Source of the DNA: Euglena gracilis
Lineage: Eukaryota > Euglenida > Euglenophyceae > Euglenales
Reading direction: 5' to 3'
NCBI GenBank assembly: GCA_039621445.1
Contig: CP154954.1
Span: 7,265,425 to 7,329,424, forward strand
DNA: 64,000 nt
Below the pieces are notes generated by a model that ran no database searches, was not told the DNA's origin, and worked only from the letters and a program-made list of their open reading frames with translations. A program made the position numbers and the translations under genes. This document shows positions 12,094 to 21,240 of this stretch, one piece after another. Within the stretch, counting starts at the first letter, position 1, and the number at the start of each line of letters is the position of its first letter.

Positions 12094-15073
12094 TCGGTAA
12101 TGTTGTTGCGGTTGAGCATTTTGCCACACTCACTACTTCTTTCCAAGAAGCCCAACAACGTATTTTGCATCTTGGCTCGGAAATCGAGCATTTGAAGCAG
12201 TTTCAGGCGAAAGTGCAAGAAAATTTTGTTCCCCGTTCGCAAATCCAGATTTTGGAGGAACGCATCCTATACTTGGAGCAGAAATCCTGCCATTGTGCCG
12301 CAAATCAGGATGGATTAACCACCTTGAACGCTAAAATCGCGGATTGCGCACAACGGTTGGATTTCGCGCAACAACAAATGCAAACGGACATTGGCGGTAT
12401 GAATGCCACCGTTGTCGGTTTGCAGGAGCATGTTTCCGCACTTTCCAAGCGAATTCCCGACATTAGTGGTATCCAAGCCGCTATTGGGGAATTACAAATC
12501 CGTTGCACCTTGTTGTCCACCACAGTAGTGGAAATCCGCCACTGCCCCCCATTTCGCGTGCTCGGATATCCGAGTCACCGGAATTTCGCTCATTTTACAA
12601 CAAACTGCTTGGTGACAACAAGGAAACCTTGCAAGCATTTTGCACGAGTTTGATTCAACTTGAGGAATCGGTGAATCGGAATGCCCGGTCCATGCAAGAT
12701 GAGGTTTCACGGTTGGATGGACGAATTTCCGCGTTGTTGGAAAAGCCAACCGCGGAAAATTCGCGCACCATCGCGGAAACCCCCACAAAGTCACCCCACC
12801 AATTGCAAATTGTCTCAAATGCAATAAAAGCGCTTGCGGGTCAACTCCGGAATGTGGAGGAGTCCCAAAGACAACTTGTCCAAGACCTACACTTGGTTTC
12901 TGAAAAGTTACCACTCTTGGACGACTTTTCCCGTTACCGCAAACGCATTAGGCATTTGGAGACTGAGGTTGACCGTATTTGCGGCCAACTCCAGTTGGTG
13001 GAACATTTGTAAGAAACGGTGCATGACTTGTCCGCGATTTTGGATAAAATGTCCACTCCGGTACCAGTTATGTCACCACCCACCGCGGTAAGCGCTGCGG
13101 TTGGTATTCCAAATGTCCCGGAATCGCGTTCTCAAATTACCATTGCTGGAGTAGGAATCCCTACATCCACCGCGAATTTGGTACAACCACCCGCGAAAAC
13201 GGGAATTGTACCACCTTTGCATTTGCCCACACCACAAACTCACTTTTCGCAACACATTTCCGATGAGGAAATTGACCCCCCGCTCGAAAATCCGAGTCTC
13301 CACCAAGAAATTCAACATCTCAACCTGGTACGAGGAATGAGCCAACACCCCACACCCGGTATTGGTCATGTGTCGCATTCGCGATCATAACAACCACCAA
13401 CGGGTTCTGGATTACCAGACCACCCGTCGGGTTTTCGGCGGGAAACCGGCCCCACAGGGAGAATTTCACCAAAATTTTCGCAAATCCCGCAGGAAAATCC
13501 TGCCAACCTTGCACTTGGTGCGGAAAATCCTGCACGGGATACACATGGAGCGGAAAATCCGCGAAACGCGTTTGGTGTTAGGCATTACCCTGACCCAAAC
13601 CCCTGGAATACCACCGAGGGTCAGCGGGTTACTCAGAGAGACTTCAAGGGCACCATCGCAATTGCGAACAAGGTGAAACCCCAATGGGACGGGGATCCAA
13701 CCACATGGAGACAATTTTTTCGGGACTGGGAGTACTATTGGGCACTAAAGGGACCCACCCAAGACCCGAATCCCGAGGTAGTCAAGATGGAATTCATCGA
13801 TTGCCTACCCAGGGAGGAGCGAGAACGCGCACGCAATTTAGTGATACGTAATGACGTATCATTTGATGACCTGGTTGAGCAATACGCTTCAACCAACTCA
13901 AGTCTGGTCACCAGGATTACCCTGGAGAAGAAATGGCGACAATTCGCGCCATCGGATCGCAAATGGAAATCCATTGACCTTTGGTATGCCAAATGGTTAG
14001 CACTTGCTTCCGAAGTTGATGAACTTAGCGAGAAGCAAATGCGCGAACAATTCGATGCGGTTTTGTTGCATTTCACACCATCCCTCGTGAAGGATATCCA
14101 TCGCGAGGAGTTGGCAGGGCATGAGATGACTCTTGCCCAACTTTGGAATTATGTGTCAAAGCAACTCAAGCTCACACAAGTTTTGGGACAAATACAGTCC
14201 GCTTTCCAAACGCATCCCACCGCGGGAATCCCTGCGGGTGCGGTTAACGCGTTGCAAAAATCACCCATGTCACCAAGATCACCCACCACGGGACCGAAAA
14301 CGCGGAATCAGCGTTCTTCGGACCAAGGCACGGATAAACTGTGCTTTTTGTGCAACAAATCTGGTCACATGTCTCGGGAATGCCCGAATCCCGATGCGCG
14401 AAAGCGTATTGGAAGCCCAAGGGGCTCGACCTCCTCACGGGGATCGGGTTCCTCAGCGTTTTCACGTCAATCGGGAGTTTCACGTTCTTCGGAGAACCGC
14501 TTTAGCGGTAGTAGGCCCAAGTCACCATCGCGTGATGGTCAGGAAACCCGTCACTCTCGCGGTCGGTCACCTGGACCCCCTACCCGAAAACGGGATTTCA
14601 ATCGCGACCCTTCACGATCTCGTTCGCGAAGTGGATCATCCTCTTCGCGCGAGTCACCGGGGAAACCCCGGTACACCGGTCATGGTCGACGGGAAACCCG
14701 TTCGCCACGACGGTTTGACGGAAGAACGGAATACCGTTCCCCCCGTTATGCGGAATCCCGCCACAAATCCCGTTGTTCACTTTGCGGTTCCAAAGACCAC
14801 CACTCATCCAAATGTCCCAGATCTCGTTCCCCCCGGCCCGGCTACGGAAATCGCGGTAAGCGCCGCGATGACCGTGGTTACTCCTCCAACCGGCAAAATG
14901 TCGGTTTTAAGATATCTTGTTTGGAGGAGGACACCCCGGCTTCGGGCAGGGAGGGGGATGAGACCTCGGACGGGGAATTTAATGAGGCCCGAATGGCGGT
15001 GCGCTCATTAAATTCCATCTATTCCACCAAAAAGTCCGTTGCCGGCTATGCGGCCGGTTCGGACTTGGAGTAG
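12094..15073 (+). pseudogene. gag: Element 1 gag, left copy, 5'-truncated
   Basis: Capsid-nucleocapsid precursor of an LTR retrotransposon, missing its start because telomeric repeats abut it at 12094. The first part is a long glutamine-rich coiled coil (about 12110-12990). A frame change near 12530 is shared with the right-arm copy and so predates the duplication. From 12503 one frame runs to 15073 but is broken by two stops private to this copy: TAA at 13010 (GAA in the other arm) and TAA at 13388 (TAC in the other arm). The conserved capsid-like segment with WDGDPTTWRQFFRDWEYYW begins at 13684. CCHC zinc knuckles follow near 14341-14386 and 14776-14820, separated by an Arg/Ser-rich stretch. 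The last codon is followed by TAG at 15071. Confidence 0.9.
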
Positions 15074-15109
15074 GGGAGCCCGAGGTCCGAGGGCACGGAC
15101 CTCTGGGCT
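15071..15109 (+). promoter_or_regulatory. Gag-pol UAG readthrough signal with hairpin, element 1 left
   Basis: The gag stop is TAG followed by GGG and then a strong stem-loop. AGCCCGAGGTCCG (15077-15089) pairs with CGGACCTCTGGGCT (15096-15109), giving 13 pairs with one G-U and one bulged C around a 6-base loop AGGGCA. The pol frame continues in phase after the stop. The same element lies at 47794-47832 and 41421-41459. A UAG-G codon with a close 3' structure is the known arrangement of gammaretroviral gag-pol readthrough. Activity here is inferred. Confidence 0.75.
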
Positions 15110-16799
15110 GATGAACAGATGGAGGTAAGACCTGATCAACCTTACCCCCCCTGCCCATCCGCCTTCACGGTCAGTACCCGGAATTATTTCGGCACCCACT
15201 CCACATTTCCGCTCGGAATGCTGAGCAAAGTAGGAAAGGGTTCATGGGAGAGCTGGCATGCAAACGTATTTCAGCCAGACCCTTCACTTTGCGTACCACC
15301 AATGGAATTACTCGTCCAAGCGGAAATTTCTCCACTAAAGTTAAAATTCTCATTGACACTGGTTGTCGCATTGCACTGCTCTTTCGGTTGGGGTTGATAC
15401 CGACCCCGCTCTTGGTAAGCGCCAAGAAACCGATCAAAATTACAACCGCGGATAACACCCCCATGTGTGGTGGTGATTTGGGATGTGTGCTCGAGATACT
15501 CTTGCCCATCATTCCGAAGCATCACTCACAACCCCCACAATTACAACATTTCACCAATATTTGGGGTTACGAGTCCGGAATTCACGGGTCTGACGTAATT
15601 TTGGGATACCCATTTTTACGCCAGTACCGATTGGTTGTGGATTGCCACTCCCACGGTTTGCGCACAGCACCCACCACTTCATTGACACCCAAACCACCAT
15701 CACCGTTGACATCCACCATGGTGACCACCACTTTTCCAACACCGTTACCCACAATGGCAACACCGTTATCCACCACACCAACAACCGTTTTCCACACCCG
15801 GGGTACGGAGAAGGCCTCCCCCCTGCCCAATGACACGCCAACATGCGTTCCACATGAGGCAGGGCAAGCAAGTAGCGGTACCCCCGCCGTTTCACTGGGT
15901 TACAAGACGAAAGCCCAAAGGCCTGAAGATATATCGGTGTCGAGTAGTCGCCCAGCCACACCACCACTCCGTTACCCACCAGTTGTGCCGAATCCAGGCA
16001 CACCTGTACAAGACTCACCGGCTAATGCCATCGACACCCACGTACACGCACACCCGTCACACCACTACACTTCCTTCCAATGTGTGCACTGCAGGAGAAT
16101 TTCCACCCAATCGGATTTCGATTGTGGATGTTTAGCTGAAAATCCGACACTAATCGCAATTCCGAATACGGAATCCACACCCCAGGATACACTTGGTTGT
16201 AACCCGCAATGCGCGGAGATACACCGAGTACTCCAACAACGCGGAATAACCTCGTTGTTCGGAAACGCGAAAAGCGTCATGCCTAATCACCATCCCAAGT
16301 ACACTTGGTATGAATTTGATGCGGGATGGGGAAATCCCCAACCTGTCCAAACTCCCTTGGGATTACCCCTTGAGGTAGTGGAAGACAACCCGCATGTTTG
16401 TGGATCCATTCATTGTGTTTCTTCTCTCCAACCCAGAAATCGGGTGCATGAATACGTGAAACGCGTATGGAATGCTTTCAATTTTGGTCAATATCGCATT
16501 TTGGAACGATGGTTTTCCAAAATCGCGACATTGGCTGATTCTTTTGATTTGGCATTGGAAATCGATGCCTTTTCATCCAATGCACGCCCGTTGCCACGTC
16601 ATTGGTCACAACACTCCAACGCATTTGATAAATTTTGGGGTGACACGGTGTTATGGATGCACCCTCCCCCAAAACTTATCGAATGTGCGGTTGAGAAAAT
16701 TCTGCGGGATGAAGCCCGTGGAGTTATTCTCATACCCATCATTCCGGAAGCGCAATGGTGCACCCAACTATCGTATGTGTGTTTTCATTGGTGGGATTT
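15074..16799 (+). pseudogene. pol: Element 1 pol (protease and pre-RT region), left copy
   Basis: In phase with gag after the TAG codon, the reading frame passes MEVRPDQPYPP and then shifts. A deletion of about 13 bp near 15325, absent from the right arm, moves the protease into another frame, which is open from 15244. An aspartic protease is visible from KILIDTGC (15342) with its second conserved element DVILGYPFL near 15593. A variable proline/threonine-rich linker follows, then a small CxxC...CxC cluster near 16081-16130. Next comes a domain with IDAFSSNA...DKFWGD...HPPPKLIECAV...ILIPI, resembling the region that follows RNase H in DIRS-type elements. The gene is interrupted at 16799 by the LTR of element 2. 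Confidence 0.85.
16795..16799. repeat. Target-site duplication of element 2, left copy (GATTT)
   Basis: GATTT lies directly before the 5' LTR (16800) and again directly after the 3' LTR (31511-31515). Together they reconstitute the element 1 pol reading GGGATTTACCC seen in the equivalent uninterrupted position of element 2's own pol (about 40048-40058 on the other strand). Confidence 0.9.
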
Positions 16800-17114
16800 T
16801 GTGTACCAGGCGTATGCTTCTGTCCCCTTCCGTTGAGGAAGTTAGGATGGAAGCAGATCCTATTAGGATCTCCTAATGGGTGCCCCTTCTCTCTCCACAG
16901 GTGGTATTCTTCTTTATACCTTTTCCTTCCTTTCCATCGGACCGGACTTGGATTTCCAGTCCGTCCTCCCCGCATTGCTTCGTGCTTTGCTTCTTGGGAA
17001 GTGGGAAAAGGGTTTTTACTGTTACTCTGATTTTCAGTTCCCAAGTAGGTGCGCCAAGGCGAAAGCGAAGGCTTTTGGGATTGGGACAGGGGAATTGGGA
17101 ATCAGACGCACACT
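16800..17114 (+). repeat. 5' LTR of element 2, left copy
   Basis: A 315-bp LTR starting TGTGTACCAGGCG and ending GTGCACACT-type sequence, with short imperfect inverted ends (TGTGTAC / GTACACT in sister copies). It contains the 13-base word CACAGGTGGTATT (16896-16908), shared by all three LTR families here, and a TTTATACC box just downstream. The hairpin AGATCC-loop-GGATCT occupies 16855-16871. The primer site follows immediately. Confidence 0.9.
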
Positions 17115-17282
17115 TGGTAGCAGATTAGGTCACGATCCTACACATGCAGCCCATACAGAAAGAAAACGCTATCAAGTATTACACTTGGTAGCAGATTAGG
17201 TCACGATCCTACACATACAGCCCATACAGAAAGAAAACGCTATCAAGTATTACACTTGGTAGCAGATTTGTTCGATCCTACG
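17115..17282 (+). promoter_or_regulatory. Triplicated primer-binding site of element 2, left copy
   Basis: TGGTAGCAGATT begins at 17115, 17186 and 17257, exactly 71 bp apart. The first two units are near-identical, and each unit also repeats the last bases of the LTR (ACACT). TGGTAGCAGA is complementary to the 3' end of eukaryotic initiator tRNA-Met (TCTGCTACCA). The CGATCC that follows resembles the complement of that tRNA's T-loop. Within a unit CTTGGTAGC can pair with GCTATCAAG, so each site sits in a stem. Confidence 0.85.
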
Positions 17283-17470
17283 CTGACTGGCAGCGGAGGG
17301 CCCCTGCACCGTTATTACACGGTCGCAGCGTCAGCTCCCGGCTTCTAGTCAACGTCTAAGCAGACGAGCAGGCTCCGGAAGGTTCTGTACGGTATTACCC
17401 GTTACAGCCCCTCTGGTGCCAGCACAACTGCTTAGTTTTGTGGGTTTTTGCTGTTTTTGTCATCAGAAAG
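17283..17470 (+). promoter_or_regulatory. Structured leader of element 2, left copy
   Basis: The untranslated leader between the primer sites and gag ATG. It holds nested hairpins: GCTGAC...GTCAGC (17282-17335) enclosing ACCGT-loop-ACGGT (17308-17323), then CTAAGCAG...CTGCTTAG (about 17355-17435) enclosing ACGGTATTACCCGT. The element 1 leader (51902-52140, opposite strand) keeps the ACCGT/ACGGT hairpin with a different loop. It is a plausible packaging or dimerisation region; the function is inferred. Confidence 0.6.
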
Positions 17471-20400
17471 ATGCAAAGCACAGGCCCCAACCATCAATTC
17501 AATTATGCCTTATTACAGGCATCATTGCAAGACATTGATCAAGAAAATGGGGATTGGAAGCTTTTATGTGAAAGTGCTTCCAGTTCCCACGCCGATGAGG
17601 CACAATTGATTCAATTGTCAAGATTGCAACATTTGTCATCATTGACAGTGGTCGGCGATGAGCCCTCCACATTATTGGCTTCAGAGGCTAATGCGGCCTC
17701 TTCCGCACTCACCTTGCCACAACGGGGGTATTCGCCTCTGTCTGCGGCAATGGTGCAGCTGCACACACCGGAGAGACCCGTGGTGATTCCGCCACCGGGC
17801 TTCTCTGGTGATGGTGGGCTAGAAACCCCGTGTTTCTTTCAACCCCCACCGGCTCTTCCACCGGCAAGCCCTTACAGAGCTTTGCCACCACCCCCCGATA
17901 TCGGGTGCTATCCCGCACTACCTTGGCAACCGGAGACTCGCCTCGTGGTGCCGGAATTCTCCGGTACATCCCAACCCATGGATGACTATGGGAAGGGCAC
18001 TGGTGAGCTCCTCACTGCTGAGGATGTGCAGGATATTGTTGCTCGGCTTCCAGGGGATCACCCCCTTGTGAGGCAGTTCAACCATGTGCAACAATGCGTT
18101 GCAGAGTGTGCAACCGCATTGAACAAAGTGCTTCAGTTTGATGAGGACAACCAGAAACATGTCTTCACCAAGCTGGAACACTGCTGGAATTACTTGCAGG
18201 AAGTTGGCAGATATTGCCAGAGGAATTTCGAAAGTGCGGGTATTGACCTTGCAAACTTTCGGGAAACCTTTGACAGAATATGCCAACAGCTCCCGCAAAA
18301 CTTCCGGCAAATTAGTGAATGCATGCATGAAGCGGAAACGCGGAATGACTCCAAGTTTCTGCACTTGCATGGCTCACTACAACAGTTATCGGGACAAATG
18401 GAGTCCTGTTCATCTGCGTTGTTGCATTTGCAACAACAGTTGCATGCACGAGATTCCTCGTCTGCAACATCCAGCAGTGGTGGATTTGTGTCTATGGACC
18501 ATTTCACCACATTGTCCGCAACTTTCCATGAATCGCAACACCGCATTATGCAGTTGTGCGATGAAACGGAAAAGTTTCGGCAATTCCAGTCACAAGCCAA
18601 CGAGAATTTTGCTCCCCACACGTATGTGCGGCAGTTGGAGGAGCGACTTTCCCGTTTGGAGCAGAAAACCTGCTATTGTGACGCGAATCAGGTTGGATTA
18701 TCCAATCTGAGCGCGAAAGTCGCGGAAATGGCACAACGGCAGGATTCCCTGCAGTTGCAGTTGCAATCCGACATTGGCGGGATTAACTCGGCCATTGCGG
18801 GTTTGCAACAAAGCTATTCCGCACTTTCCCACCGAGTTCCGGACATTAGCGGTATTCAGACTGCTATTGGGGAACTCCAGACCCGGTATGCATCGGTGTC
18901 TACCAAAGTAACGGAAATGCAGTCTCTACCTGCAGGTTCCAGTTCTCGGATTACCGAGAACCCTGATTTCAAGGCATTTTATGACAAAATGCTCACTAAC
19001 AATCAGGAAACCTTGCAAGATTTCTGCAACAGCCTATTACGGCTTGAGGAATCGGTGAATCGGAATGCCCGATCCACGCAAAGTGAGATTACCAGGTTGG
19101 ATGAGCGAATTTCCGCGTTGTTGGATAACCCACAACCTGGAAATTTGCCCATGGGTACCACAACCGCGTTCTCGGATAACCCTGCACCGGTTGCACCCAC
19201 CACCACACCAACCAAGGTGACATCACCTTTGCAGATTCTCTCAAATGCTGTAAAAGCATTAATGGGACAACTCCAATTATTGGATAAGTCTCACGGGAAA
19301 CTTGTCCAAGACGTTAACCAGAATTTCCGAAAGGATTCCGCACTTGGATGACTTTTCCCGTTACCGCAAGCGTATTCGCGCTTTGGAGGATGAAGTTGAC
19401 CGTATTTGCGGCCAACTCCAACTCGTTGAGCATTTGGAGCAAAGTGTGCATGACTTGTCTGTGGGTTTGGATAATGTGTCCAACCAACAGCGGGTTTCAC
19501 ACCGCAATTCGGCAGTATGCATTGCCGAAGATGCGCCAGATGCTCCAGATTCGCGTTTCCACAACCCGAATCTGGGTGCACATGCACCACCACCACCCGT
19601 GTCCCGAGTGTCACAATCCGCGATTCCGCGAATTGTGCCACCATTGGCCTTGCCTACAACTCAAAACCAGTTTTCGGATGAATTTCCCATTACGGGAACC
19701 GAATTTTCGGAAAACACGGCGATTCCGCCAAGTCTCCACCAAGAAATCCATCATTCCATGCTTGTGCGTGGAATGAGCCAAACCCGTACACCGGGAGTGG
19801 GTCTCACGTTGCATGCGAGACATACCCCCACACCGGAGTGTCCCCCTATTACGGGTGACCAACAGGGTTTGCGACCGGATTTCCGGTACCAGGATTCACC
19901 TTCACCAGAAATTTCGCGATTCCGACAAGAATCCGGAAAGGATACGCTTGGTGCTCGAGCGTACCCGGGCCCGAATCCACGGAATACCACCGAGGGCCAA
20001 CGGGTTTTTCAGAAAGACTTCAAGGGCACCATCGCAATCGCGAATAAGGTGAAGCCCCAATGGGACGGTGACCCAACCACATGGAGACAGTTTTTCCGGG
20101 ACTGGGAGTACTACTGGGCATTGAAAGGGCCAACCCAGGACACAAACCCGGAGGTGATCAAGATGGAATTCATTGATTGCCTCCCTAGGGATGAGAAGGA
20201 GCGCGCGCGACAACTCGTCATTCGCTACCGCGTTTCCTTTGATGACCTGGTGGAGCAATACGCTTCCACCAGTTCAAGTTTGGTCGCTAGGATTACCCTG
20301 GAGACCAAGTGGCGGCAATGCGCCCCACCCGATCGCAAATGGAAGTCCATTGACCTTTGGTATGCCAAATGGTTAGGACTTGCCGCTGAAGTGGATGAAC

Positions 20401-20810
20401 TCAGTGAAAAGCAAATGCGCGAACAGTTTGACGCTGTTCTAATGCATTTCACGACTAGCCTCATTAAGGATATCCATCGTGAGGAGTTGGCGGGTAATGC
20501 AATGACTCTTGACCAACGCTGGAACTACGTTTCCAAGCAATTGAAGCTATCACAGCTTCTTGGTCAGATTCAATCCGCGTATACCGCACACCCAACCGCT
20601 GGATTACCGGCTGGTTCGGTAAACGCATTGCAAAAATCACCGGTTTCACCTACTTCACCCACCACGGGATCGAAAACGCGATACCCGCGTTCTTCGGACC
20701 AAGCCACGGATAAAGTGTGCTTTTTGTGCAACAAATCGGGACATATGTCTCGGGAATGTCCTAATCCTGAAGCGCGTAAGCGTATTCAGAGTCCGCGTAT
20801 TCAGACTGCA
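17471..20810 (+). pseudogene. gag: Element 2 gag, left copy, frameshifted and 3'-truncated
   Basis: The start is taken at the ATG of MQSTGPNHQFNY because gag of elements 1 and 3 begins with the same MQS(T/S)... motif. The N-terminal half has a proline-rich segment (about 17740-17960) and a long Gln-rich coiled coil (about 18060-19450). One extra base near 19316 relative to the right arm breaks the frame. The second part resumes in another frame and carries the capsid-like WDGDPTTWRQFFRDWEYYW and the first CCHC knuckle near 20718-20763. It is cut after CGTATTCAGAGTCCGCG by element 3, so the second knuckle and pol are missing. Confidence 0.9.
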
Positions 20811-20814
20811 GAAT

Positions 20815-21234
20815 TGTGTACCAGGCAGCATGAACATGGCACTGTGCATAGCAGCAGACTGCAGAATGTACAATGTCATGCCAGATAGTACTATTCCAAG
20901 TTCTGCAATACAAGTTGCAGAATTAGGAATAGCCTATCCTGTCTCGGATCTGCCTTCTCTTTTCACAGGTGGTATTGTTATTCTGTTTCACATTTCATTA
21001 GCCCAAAAGGGCAAACCAAGATTTCAAGTTCAACACTCCGATAGGAGAACATTGGAGGAACGAGTTTTCCAAACAAATACCTCTCTTTGCCTTGTGCTCT
21101 GCATAAGCCAAAAGGCAATAAAAACTAATAGTTAAGTGAAAGATTTTCTTTTTTGTTACTCTCCTGGTTCTGTTCCCACGGGAGGGTGTAAGTAGGCCGA
21201 CAGGCAGTGGGAATAGAGTCAGGGGACGTACACT
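20815..21234 (+). repeat. 5' LTR of element 3, left copy
   Basis: Starts TGTGTACCAGGCAGC and ends GGGGACGTACACT, followed by a truncated primer site TGGTAG (21235-21240). It contains the shared core CACAGGTGGTATT at 20964-20976 and a hairpin with 8-bp arms TTCTGCAA / TTGCAGAA at 20901-20922. The LTRs at 52556-52974 and 60893-61311 are close relatives. Confidence 0.92.
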
Positions 21235-21240
21235 TGGTAG

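Noticed and set aside
11706-12653. Open frames encoding long TL, NP, RV or LG repeats
   Set aside because: These are translations of CCCTAA repeats in different frames, partly fused to gag.
16800-17114. A short interspersed element or intron-like insertion
   Set aside because: It recurs at element ends, is preceded by a polypurine tract at the 3' copy and followed by a primer site at the 5' copy, and is flanked by a 5-bp duplication. It is an LTR.
17115-17256. A complete tRNA gene in the 70-bp repeat unit
   Set aside because: The unit has a CCA-like end and a T-arm-like hairpin in reverse complement, but no convincing D-arm, anticodon arm or acceptor pairing in element 2. It is better explained as a primer-binding region.
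17115-17270. CRISPR-like direct repeats
   Set aside because: Only three units with near-identical spacers, in a eukaryotic retroelement leader; no array structure or associated genes.
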